Source: Candidatus Atribacteria bacterium (GTDB lineage: Bacteria; Atribacterota; JALVIU01). Taken from it: a stretch of DNA of 6,288 bases. Below the pieces are notes generated by a model. That model was not told where the DNA came from. It was given only the letters and a program-made list of their open reading frames with translations, and did no database searches. Position numbers and translations under genes: made by a program. The stretch covers positions 1 to 6,288 of the forward strand of contig JALVIU010000028.1 in NCBI GenBank assembly GCA_027028665.1. The letters run 5' to 3'. Numbering within the stretch: the first letter of the stretch is position 1; each line of letters opens with the position of its first letter. Below, piece after piece: positions 1 to 5,314 of this stretch.

Positions 1-378
1 TTTTTTACCCAGGGGCTTACAAAGAGAAGCTTCCCTTTATACCTTTTCAACCCTTATCGTATTATTCTCTTTTTGATCTATGCCATAGGTCCATTCTTTA
101 TAGAAATGGCAAAGGCCAATATTGATGTGGCTTATAGGGTAATCACAGGAAAGATCAACCCTGGAATTGTAAAGATCTCACCACAGCTTGAAACCAATGC
201 AGCTCTCACTATGCTTGCAAACTCCATCACTCTTACGCCAGGTACCCTTACGGTGGATGTGGATCCTAAAACAAAAGAGCTCTATATCCACTGGATAAAT
301 GTTACAGAACTACATCCTGTATGTGAGGATATTTGTGGGAGCTTTCCTCACTGGATAAGGAGGATAGCAGAGCCATGA
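1..378 (+). CDS. mbhA: MrpE/MnhE-type subunit of Mbh hydrogenase, MbhA (5' partial)
   Basis: Small membrane subunit of the Mrp antiporter module, homologous to MrpE/MnhE. Its exact role in ion transport is not well defined in the family. The frame is open from base 1, giving 125 visible residues. MrpE proteins usually have about 160-170, so roughly the first 35-45 residues lie left of the window. Visible residues about 20-39 form a membrane helix, followed by the family signature AKANIDVAYRV (37-47), the conserved NPGIVKI segment (53-59), and LANSITLTPGTLTVDVD (72-88) and ELYIHWINV (93-101). The soluble C-terminal part is therefore complete. The TTG at 73 is in frame, but starting there would lose conserved sequence, so it is not the start. 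The tail has His-Pro-Val-Cys and a second Cys four residues on. The TGA stop overlaps the next ATG (ATGA). Identity is very secure. Confidence 0.93.
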   Translation, partial: FFTQGLTKRSFPLYLFNPYRIILFLIYAIGPFFIEMAKANIDVAYRVITGKINPGIVKISPQLETNAALTMLANSITLTPGTLTVDVDPKTKELYIHWINVTELHPVCEDICGSFPHWIRRIAEP

Positions 379-632
379 CAACACTATTTCTCATAACAGG
401 CTCACTTCTATTAATATTTATGGTTTTTTCTCTCTTACGAGGGGCTCTGGGGCCCACTATACCAGATAGGGTAGTTGCTCTTGATACAATAAATACCCTT
501 ATTGTTGCATCTATGATCATTTTTGGGGCCTATTTCGAAGAAGTAATATTTGTTGATGTAGCTATAGTATATGCACTTTTATCTTTTATTACCACACTTT
601 ATATTGCAAAATATCTGGAAGGGGGGAGATAG
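375..632 (+). CDS. mbhB: MrpF/MnhF-type subunit of Mbh hydrogenase, MbhB
   Basis: Integral membrane subunit of the Mrp antiporter module, 85 residues, normal for MrpF. Three hydrophobic helices are visible, at about residues 3-22, 37-54 and 58-79. The family signature GPTIPDRVVALDTINT (26-41) follows the first helix, and an acidic residue (Asp61) sits at the head of the third. I chose the ATG at 375 because it gives the usual MrpF N-terminus and overlaps the upstream stop by 4 nt (ATGA). An in-frame ATG at 333 would add 14 residues that overlap mbhA coding sequence and look non-membranous. In Mrp complexes MrpE, F and G pack together as small scaffold or transport subunits. This is known for the family, not shown here. 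Confidence 0.93.
   Translation: MTTLFLITGSLLLIFMVFSLLRGALGPTIPDRVVALDTINTLIVASMIIFGAYFEEVIFVDVAIVYALLSFITTLYIAKYLEGGR
621..628 (+). promoter_or_regulatory. Shine-Dalgarno sequence for mbhC
   Basis: GGGGGGAG lies inside the last codons of mbhB and is the only strong purine-rich site near the 5' end of mbhC. It sits 6 nt before ATT 635 but 39 nt before TTG 668. This argues that translation of mbhC starts near 635 at a rare start codon. Confidence 0.55.
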
Positions 633-634
633 AG

Positions 635-1012
635 ATTATTATATTATTTACTATAGTAATTGGTATTTTGCTTTTAATAGGAATTGTATTTAATGGCCTG
701 GGTTCTTTTGCCCTTATGAGGTTTCCCGATGTTTATACAAGATTGCATGGTGCAACAAAGGCGACAACCTTTGGCTCTATTTTTACATCCCTTGCAGTAA
801 TAATATATGGCTTTTTAAAATGGGGTATGACAGGTGATTCCAAGTTTGGGGTACTTTCTTTCCATGCGATCATTGCACTTTTGGCACTTCTTATTACAAA
901 CCCTACAGGGGCACATGCAATAGCAAAGGCTGCCCATAGAAGTGGTGTACTTCCCAAGTTTGCTGTAAAAGACGAACTTTTAGATAAAATGAAGGGGGAT
1001 AAAAATGCTTAA
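635..1012 (+). CDS. mbhC: MrpG/MnhG-type subunit of Mbh hydrogenase, MbhC; non-canonical start codon likely
   Basis: Membrane subunit of the antiporter module. The signature RFPDVYTRLHGATKATTFG is unmistakable (residues 29-47 with the start used here), and two further hydrophobic stretches follow (about 44-62 and 73-92). The C-terminus is charged, as in MrpG. The start is unusual. The frame is open from 557, but the only ATG/GTG/TTG before the signature is TTG at 668. That start would remove about half of the first membrane helix and has no Shine-Dalgarno sequence in front. A GGGGGGAG at 621-628 lies 6 nt before ATT 635, which gives an N-terminus about as long as that of Bacillus MrpG. ATA 629 is an alternative: it would overlap the mbhB stop by 4 nt as ATAG and follow GGAAGG at 617-622. 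The product call is very safe; the exact start is not (629, 635, 638 or 668). Confidence 0.85.
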   Translation: MIILFTIVIGILLLIGIVFNGLGSFALMRFPDVYTRLHGATKATTFGSIFTSLAVIIYGFLKWGMTGDSKFGVLSFHAIIALLALLITNPTGAHAIAKAAHRSGVLPKFAVKDELLDKMKGDKNA

Positions 1013-1253
1013 TTGGGTAGAGTTTGTAACCCTTCTTATTATTGTAGTTGCAGCATATTTTTCCATAAGGGTATCCAATTTACTTTTTGCAGTAGTTGCC
1101 CTTGCTGCACTTAGTCTTCTTCTTTCATTAGAGTTTTATCTTCTCAAAGCACCCGATGTGGCAATAGCAGAGGCAGGCATTGGTGCAGGACTTACAACAG
1201 CCATCTATGTACTTGCAATATATCAAATAGAAAAGAGGGATAAGAAAAAATGA
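1005..1253 (+). CDS. mbhD: MbhD: MrpA C-terminal-like subunit (DUF4040-type)
   Basis: An 82-residue membrane protein matching the part of MrpA that follows its large NuoL-like domain, here as a free-standing subunit as in Mbh complexes. Three helices are visible, at about 6-22, 24-43 and 56-73. The signature LLKAPDVAIAEAGIGAGLTT (46-65) contains the conserved membrane glutamate Glu56, and Glu43 closes the second helix. This family is related to NuoJ and is thought to help form the ion path between antiporter-like subunits. The ATG at 1005 is preceded by GAAGGGGGA (991-999) and overlaps the end of mbhC by 8 nt. No large MrpA/NuoL-type domain is encoded in the window, as expected for Mbh rather than for a true Mrp antiporter operon. 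Confidence 0.9.
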   Translation: MLNWVEFVTLLIIVVAAYFSIRVSNLLFAVVALAALSLLLSLEFYLLKAPDVAIAEAGIGAGLTTAIYVLAIYQIEKRDKKK

Positions 1254-1525
1254 AGACGGCATATGCAGTGATCTTTATGTCAATTCTGGTGGTATTTCTT
1301 TTTACTGCTATAACCACACTTCATCCTATGGGATACCCTGGACATACCGAGATGGATGATTATTTTATAAAAAATGCCCAGATTGAGGTGGGCGCAAACA
1401 ATGTGGTCACATCTATCGTATTTGATTATCGTGGTTTTGATACACTGGGAGAGGCGACTGTCTTATTCACAGCAGTGATTTCTGTAGTAGCACTTCTAAG
1501 AGGGGTGAAAAAAGATGAAGAGTGA
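1250..1525 (+). CDS. mbhE: MbhE: MrpA/MrpB-like membrane subunit of Mbh hydrogenase
   Basis: A 91-residue protein with one N-terminal helix (about 4-22), a loop starting at HPMGYPG (25-31), then the motif GANNVVTSIVFDYRGFDTLGE (48-68), leading into a second helix (about 69-84). The NVVTxIxxDYRGxDTLGE signature is diagnostic of the extreme C-terminal part of MrpA and its free-standing MbhE counterpart. The Asp59-Tyr-Arg61-Gly-Phe-Asp64 block is the most conserved stretch of that family. In Mbh it works with MbhD, F and G in the ion-translocating membrane arm. The ATG overlaps the mbhD stop by 4 nt (ATGA). Length and both domain ends look normal. Identity is secure; a separate enzymatic role is not expected. 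Confidence 0.9.
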   Translation: MKTAYAVIFMSILVVFLFTAITTLHPMGYPGHTEMDDYFIKNAQIEVGANNVVTSIVFDYRGFDTLGEATVLFTAVISVVALLRGVKKDEE

Positions 1526-1988
1526 TATGTCCACTATTGTTAAGACTGTTACAGATTTTTTATTTGGTTTCATAATAATCTTTGGTATATATATTATCAT
1601 ACATGGGCACCTCACCCCAGGAGGAGGTTTTCAGGGAGGAGCAGTGGTTGCCTCAGGTTTTGCGCTCCTCTTTGTCGCATTTGCACGGACATTCTTAGAT
1701 AAAAAGCCACAACAGCTTTACGGATTATTCGAAAGTGTAGGACTTTTGATATTTATATCTCTTGCTTTTTTAGGTATCTACAGGACATTTTTCTATAACT
1801 TTCTTGCAAATTCTGGAGGCCTTTTTGGTATGAAGATAACACAGGGGATAAATCCTGGATACTTTAATACAGCAGGGGTAGTTCCCCTTATGAATATGGC
1901 AGTTGGTTTTGAGGTAGCATGTGGGCTTTCCCTTATAGTTTATTTACTCTATAGAGGAGTAATAGAAGAAGGAGAGGATGGAGAGTGA
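1515..1988 (+). CDS. mbhF: MrpB/MnhB-type subunit of Mbh hydrogenase, MbhF
   Basis: A 157-residue membrane protein of the MnhB/MrpB family with four predicted helices, at about 13-29, 40-60, 70-88 and 123-146. The signature HGHLTPGGGFQGG (30-42) is complete. It lies between the first two helices and is a strongly conserved feature of Mrp and Mbh antiporter modules. Glu73 and Glu133 lie in later helices and are candidate ion-path residues (inference). The ATG at 1515 has AGGGGTG (1501-1507) 7 nt upstream and overlaps the mbhE end by 11 nt. An ATG four codons later (1527) would also make a typical MrpB N-terminus, so the first four residues are uncertain. The acidic C-terminus (EEGEDGE) presumably faces the cytoplasm. 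Confidence 0.93.
   Translation: MKSDMSTIVKTVTDFLFGFIIIFGIYIIIHGHLTPGGGFQGGAVVASGFALLFVAFARTFLDKKPQQLYGLFESVGLLIFISLAFLGIYRTFFYNFLANSGGLFGMKITQGINPGYFNTAGVVPLMNMAVGFEVACGLSLIVYLLYRGVIEEGEDGE
1971..1977 (+). promoter_or_regulatory. Shine-Dalgarno sequence for the GTG start of mbhG
   Basis: GGAGAGG lies in the last codons of mbhF, 7 nt before the GTG at 1985. It supports this GTG as the start of mbhG; the first in-frame ATG (2030) would remove most of the first helix. Confidence 0.6.
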
Positions 1989-2332
1989 ACAGTTATCTTG
2001 CATATTTCACAGCCCTTTTACTTATAATAATGGGAATATATGCGGTTATATTTAAGAGAAATCTAATAAAGATCGTTATAGGTGTAAGTCTCATGGAATC
2101 AGGAGTGAATCTGTTTCTTGTGGCACTGGGATATAGACAGGGTGGCATTGCCCCTATATATACAATGGCTCCCAGGGGGCATCAGATGGTTTTACCTACA
2201 CCTCAGGCATTGACCCTTACAAGTATTGTTATAGGTCTTGCTACAACTGCTCTTATGCTCACCCTTTCTATTCTTTTGTATAAACATTATAAGACACTTG
2301 ATCCTACCAAGATAAGGGGGCTAATGAAATGA
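1985..2332 (+). CDS. mbhG: MrpC/MnhC-type (NuoK-like) subunit of Mbh hydrogenase, MbhG
   Basis: A 115-residue, three-helix protein of the MrpC/NuoK family. Helices lie at about 4-22, 27-48 and 75-100. The second carries the conserved glutamate of NuoK-type subunits (Glu38, in GVSLMESGVNLFLVALG, 33-49). The third begins with LPTPQALTLTSIVIGLATTA (70-89), matching the MrpC block usually written DPLPQALVLTAIVIG. The Asp at the head of that block is Leu here, which I recall as typical of Mbh-type MrpC. In complex I and Mrp this subunit lies between the large antiporter-like subunit and the NuoJ-like part and helps carry the ion path across the membrane arm. Translation starts at GTG 1985, overlapping the mbhF stop (GTGA). 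It overlaps mbhH by ATGA. Confidence 0.93.
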   Translation: MNSYLAYFTALLLIIMGIYAVIFKRNLIKIVIGVSLMESGVNLFLVALGYRQGGIAPIYTMAPRGHQMVLPTPQALTLTSIVIGLATTALMLTLSILLYKHYKTLDPTKIRGLMK

Positions 2333-3891
2333 ATATTATAGATCATGCACCTGCTCTTTTGGTGGCTATACCATTATTTACAGCCTTTCTGTATCAATTT
2401 ATATATTATATAACACACAAGAATATACGATATCTTGCTACAGTAGCATTGGGAATCAACTGGATACTTGGTATATCTATGGCCTTCCACGTATTCTCTT
2501 CGGGCCCTATCTCTTATGTTTTCGGGGCATCTTCCCCTGGTCTTTCATTACCATCAGGCTATCATTTTCCCATAAGGATTATATTTGAAGCAGATGGCAT
2601 GAGTGCATTTATGGCACTTATCGGTACAACAGTCTCATTTGTAGGGGCCCTTTATTCAGAGAGCTTTGCAAAGAGGTATAGTGAGCTTTCCAAGTACTTT
2701 TCTTTGCTCTTGCTCCTTACAGCAGGACTTCTTGGAATGGTCCTTACAGGAGACCTTTTCAACTTTTTTGTATTTTTTGAGATCACGTCTTTGGCATCTG
2801 TAACCCTTGCCGCATACAGAACATACAGAAAGGAATCTGTGGAGGCGGGTTTTAAATACATGCTCATTAGTACTGTATCAAGTCTACTTATCCTTGTTGC
2901 TGTAGGCATCTTGTATGGAGAATATGGTGCCCTTAATATTGCCAAGGTAGCAAGTATGATACAGTATACACTCCTTGATAAGGTGGCACTTGCCCTCTTC
3001 GTTACTTCCCTTGCCATGAAAGCAGGGTCTGTACCCATGCATTTTTGGACACCAGATACATATGGAGAAGCACCTGCACCTATCACTGCCATGCTTGTCT
3101 CTGCTTCTCAGGCAAGCCTTTATGGATTATTCAGGGTGGTATTTACCCTGTATGGATTAAAGATAAGCACCCTTACTGTGGGGTGGATAATAATAATACT
3201 TGGCGTGCTTTCCATGTTCATAGGTGTTACCATGGCTATTATCCAGAAGGATATAAAGAGACTTATGGCATATCATGCGATAAGCCAGACAGGATACATG
3301 CTTCTGGGCGTAGGTGTGGGCCTTGCTACATTTGGGACAGATGCATTTTTAAAATACGGATTTACCGCGATGAAAGGTGGTATATATCATATCATTAATC
3401 ATGCCTTTTATAAAGGGCTTTTGTTCCTTACAGCAGGTGCAATATTTTATAGAACAAAAACAAGAAATCTAAATGAGATGGGTGGTCTTGCCCATACTAT
3501 GAAATATACAACGATCTTTTTCATGATAGGGGCAGCTGCCATTGCAGGTCTTCCTCCATTTAATGGCTTTGCCTCAAAGCTTCTGATATATGAATCTGTA
3601 TTTAAGTTTAACCCTGTTTTATCGATAATTGCCATGATGGTAAGTATCCTTACACTGGCCTCCTTTGTCAAGGTCTTCTACAGTGCCTTTTTGGGGCCAA
3701 AAAGGATAAAAGACGGAAAAGAATTCAAAGAGGTACCACCAAATATGGTAATCGCTATGGGGATACTTGCATTACTTATAGTAATATTTGGGATATTCCC
3801 GGGGTTTGTTATTAATAATATTGTAGAACCTACGGCACGGGCACTTTCGAGTCCACTTTTATATATAAGTACAATATTGGGAAAGATGTGA
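2329..3891 (+). CDS. mbhH: MrpD/NuoM-type antiporter-like ion-pumping subunit of Mbh hydrogenase, MbhH
   Basis: The large ion-translocating subunit of the complex, 520 residues with about 14 helices, in the family of MrpD and NuoL/M/N. The family's charged residues in the membrane are visible: Glu151 in GDLFNFFVFFEITS (helix 5), Lys231 in SLAMKAGSVPMHFW (helix 7), the His354-x3-His358-x3-Lys362 series that aligns with His334/His338/Lys342 of E. coli NuoL, and Lys417 in PPFNGFASKLLIY (helix 12). Conserved KDIKRLMAYHAISQTGYM is at 307-324. The helix-8 lysine of NuoM and MrpD (K four residues before the conserved Tyr) is Gln261 here, which is noteworthy. Proton movement through this subunit, driven by H2 formation, is the accepted model for Mbh. 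The ATG overlaps the mbhG stop (ATGA). This is the only large antiporter-like subunit in the window. Confidence 0.95.
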   Translation: MNIIDHAPALLVAIPLFTAFLYQFIYYITHKNIRYLATVALGINWILGISMAFHVFSSGPISYVFGASSPGLSLPSGYHFPIRIIFEADGMSAFMALIGTTVSFVGALYSESFAKRYSELSKYFSLLLLLTAGLLGMVLTGDLFNFFVFFEITSLASVTLAAYRTYRKESVEAGFKYMLISTVSSLLILVAVGILYGEYGALNIAKVASMIQYTLLDKVALALFVTSLAMKAGSVPMHFWTPDTYGEAPAPITAMLVSASQASLYGLFRVVFTLYGLKISTLTVGWIIIILGVLSMFIGVTMAIIQKDIKRLMAYHAISQTGYMLLGVGVGLATFGTDAFLKYGFTAMKGGIYHIINHAFYKGLLFLTAGAIFYRTKTRNLNEMGGLAHTMKYTTIFFMIGAAAIAGLPPFNGFASKLLIYESVFKFNPVLSIIAMMVSILTLASFVKVFYSAFLGPKRIKDGKEFKEVPPNMVIAMGILALLIVIFGIFPGFVINNIVEPTARALSSPLLYISTILGKM

Positions 3892-3901
3892 GGTTGATGA
3901 T

Positions 3902-4237
3902 ATGAAGACACTTGTCACAGGGTTTGGATTGTGGAATCCCCTTGTTTGGATTGTGGCATTTATAGTTATCTATATAGGGATAAAGTTTTTGGAGTCTCAT
4001 GGTAGAGAAGATATAGAACGAGATGGTGATATTGTACTCCCCTTCACTTCAGGTAATTATATGGATGAAGAGGCACTACGTATCAGGGCAAGTAATGTAT
4101 ACTGGGGATTTGTAGAGGCGATGAAGGGGTATTATAATACCCTTACAAAAATTCATACAGGTATTATGAGTGATTATGTATATTGGTATATAGGAGTACT
4201 TGTAGTGATTATTATACTTATCGGGGTAGGCAAATGA
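3902..4237 (+). CDS. mbhI: MbhI-like linker membrane subunit of Mbh hydrogenase
   Basis: A 111-residue protein with a helix near each end (about 13-29 and 91-109) and an amphipathic, charged middle. The loop VLPFTSGNYMDEEALRIRASN (45-65) contains the short PFxSGN motif shared by MbhI and the C-terminal part of NuoL-like subunits of related hydrogenases. Position, size and layout match MbhI, which in Mbh lies between the antiporter-like arm and the hydrogenase arm and is thought to help hold them together. It has no cofactor motifs. It follows mbhH after 10 nt, the largest gap in the window, with GAGGT (3890-3894) 7 nt before the ATG, and overlaps mbhJ by 4 nt (ATGA). The call rests mostly on gene order and the short motif, so it is less certain than its neighbours. 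Confidence 0.8.
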   Translation: MKTLVTGFGLWNPLVWIVAFIVIYIGIKFLESHGREDIERDGDIVLPFTSGNYMDEEALRIRASNVYWGFVEAMKGYYNTLTKIHTGIMSDYVYWYIGVLVVIIILIGVGK

Positions 4238-4770
4238 AGATAGAGGCTATTTCCAGATATCTTTCTGATGTTACAAAATTTTTACCAAAATCCCTTTGGG
4301 TATATCATCTAAATACAGGGTCATGTAATGGGTGTGATATAGAGATACTTGCTGCACTTACACCGAGATATGATGTGGAACGATTTGGTATAAAGCTTGT
4401 GGGTTCACCAAGACATGCAGATGTTTTGCTTGTTACAGGCCCTGTTACTAAAAATCTTGAAAAAGCAGTTAAAATGGTATATAATCAGGTACCAGATCCA
4501 AAGGTAGTAATGGTAGTAGGTGTATGTGGTATTACAGGTGGTGTATTTCGTGGAAGCTATAATATACTTGAAGGGGTAAATAAAATAATTCCTGTTGATG
4601 TCTATGTACCTGGATGCCCTGCACGACCTGAGGCGATTATATATGGAGTTGTGAAGGCATGGCAAAAACTTGAAGCACTTAAAAAGGGAGAAAAGTCAGA
4701 GAGAAAGATGGATGAGGTAACACCCCAGGAAGTAAGTAGTGCTATGGAGGAACAGGATGAAAAAGATTAG
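4234..4770 (+). CDS. mbhJ: [NiFe]-hydrogenase small subunit (NuoB-like), MbhJ
   Basis: Electron-transferring small subunit, 178 residues, of the NuoB/HycG/EchC family. It carries only the proximal [4Fe-4S] cluster, as in group 4 hydrogenases. All four expected cysteines are present: Cys31 and Cys34 in NTGSCNGCDIEI (27-38), Cys98 in VVGVCGITGGVF (94-105) and Cys128 in VPGCPARPEAI (125-135). Glu37, in the conserved CxxCxxE context, is also present. A single SCNGCDIE motif, rather than the adjacent Cys-Cys of complex I NuoB, points to a hydrogenase-type protein. The last 30 residues are a charged, probably flexible tail. The ATG at 4234 gives the normal N-terminus and an ATGA overlap with mbhI; the in-frame ATG at 4183 would add 17 non-conserved residues. 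It should sit on MbhL and pass electrons from MbhN to the [NiFe] site. Confidence 0.95.
   Translation: MKIEAISRYLSDVTKFLPKSLWVYHLNTGSCNGCDIEILAALTPRYDVERFGIKLVGSPRHADVLLVTGPVTKNLEKAVKMVYNQVPDPKVVMVVGVCGITGGVFRGSYNILEGVNKIIPVDVYVPGCPARPEAIIYGVVKAWQKLEALKKGEKSERKMDEVTPQEVSSAMEEQDEKD
4746..4750 (+). promoter_or_regulatory. Shine-Dalgarno sequence that fixes the mbhK start
   Basis: GGAGG lies inside the last codons of mbhJ, 6 nt before ATG 4757. It favours that ATG over the in-frame GTG at 4739, which it lies downstream of and so could not serve. Confidence 0.65.
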
Positions 4771-5314
4771 ATCACCAGAGGAAATAGTGGCATTTGTAAA
4801 GGATAAATTCAAAGATAATATCCTTTACTCTGAGATTAGAGAAAGGGTCCAGGGGGCCTCTGGTATAAAACTTAAAGATGTATGGTTAACGATAAATAAG
4901 AATATATTCCGAGAACTTATAGAAACACTTCATAAAGAGGTGGATTTTTTACATATATCTGTTATTACACCTTCAGATATGGGAGAGAATATAGAGGTAG
5001 TATATCACTTTTGTGTATATTATGGCAAACCTTCTTCTGAGTGTGTAATCAATGTAAAGCTTATATTACCGAAAAATGACCTTAAGGTTCCTACTATAAC
5101 AGATATACTACCTGGTGCCCTTTTCAGTGAATTGGATATGCAGGATATGATGGGGATAGAAGTAGTAGGTCTTTCTGAAGAAGGTCCTCTCTTTTTGCCA
5201 GATGAATTTCCCAGAGAGTTTTATCCATGGAGAAAGGATGAAAAGAATATTGACAACTATATAAGTAAAGATTTTAGTATAAACGGTGAGGGTAACAAAA
5301 ATGGAGACATATAG
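4757..5314 (+). CDS. mbhK: NuoC-like (30 kDa) subunit of Mbh hydrogenase, MbhK
   Basis: Peripheral-arm structural subunit, 185 residues, homologous to NuoC of complex I and the N-terminal part of HycE. The N-terminal half has the alpha/beta layout of the family but is weakly conserved. The C-terminal half carries the signature: LPGALFSELDMQDMMGIEVVG (118-138), equivalent to the NuoC block with ErE..D.fGI, then PLFLPDEFPREFYPWRKDE (144-162), ending in the Pro-x-Arg-Lys-Asp variant of the NuoC PLRKD motif. It has no cofactor-binding residues and is expected to brace MbhL and MbhJ on the cytoplasmic side. The start is ATG 4757, supported by GGAGG 6 nt upstream. It overlaps mbhJ by 14 nt and mbhL by 14 nt, so translation of the three hydrogenase genes is probably coupled. 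Confidence 0.9.
   Translation: MKKIRSPEEIVAFVKDKFKDNILYSEIRERVQGASGIKLKDVWLTINKNIFRELIETLHKEVDFLHISVITPSDMGENIEVVYHFCVYYGKPSSECVINVKLILPKNDLKVPTITDILPGALFSELDMQDMMGIEVVGLSEEGPLFLPDEFPREFYPWRKDEKNIDNYISKDFSINGEGNKNGDI
5285..5292 (+). promoter_or_regulatory. Shine-Dalgarno sequence for mbhL
   Basis: GGTGAGGG lies in the mbhK coding end, 8 nt before ATG 5301, supporting this start although it overlaps mbhK by 14 nt. Confidence 0.55.

Noticed and set aside
1-6. Run of T at the left edge as a possible terminator tail
   Set aside because: It codes Phe-Phe in frame with the MrpE homologue and no hairpin is visible before it.
333-374. Upstream ATG giving mbhB 14 extra residues
   Set aside because: The added residues are mbhA coding sequence in another frame; ATG 375 with the ATGA overlap matches MrpF length.
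2652-3092. 146-codon open frame on the minus strand within mbhH
   Set aside because: It is antisense to strongly conserved MrpD-family sequence, has no recognisable domain and no upstream ribosome site; a shadow of the real gene.
3045-3398. 117-codon + strand frame inside mbhH
   Set aside because: It is a shifted reading of conserved mbhH sequence, rich in Cys/Tyr/Arg with no family resemblance.
3892-3901. The 10-nt gap between mbhH and mbhI as a possible internal promoter or terminator
   Set aside because: It is too short and holds only the approach to the mbhI ribosome site.
4183-4233. Upstream ATG giving mbhJ 17 extra residues
   Set aside because: It falls inside the last helix of mbhI, and the extension does not resemble NuoB-family sequence; ATG 4234 fits.
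4234-5314. Impression of lower GC in mbhJ-mbhK than in the Mrp genes, as a sign of separate origin
   Set aside because: Hand counts of single 60-base lines ranged from about 28% to 42% in this stretch and overlap values elsewhere; not a clear boundary.
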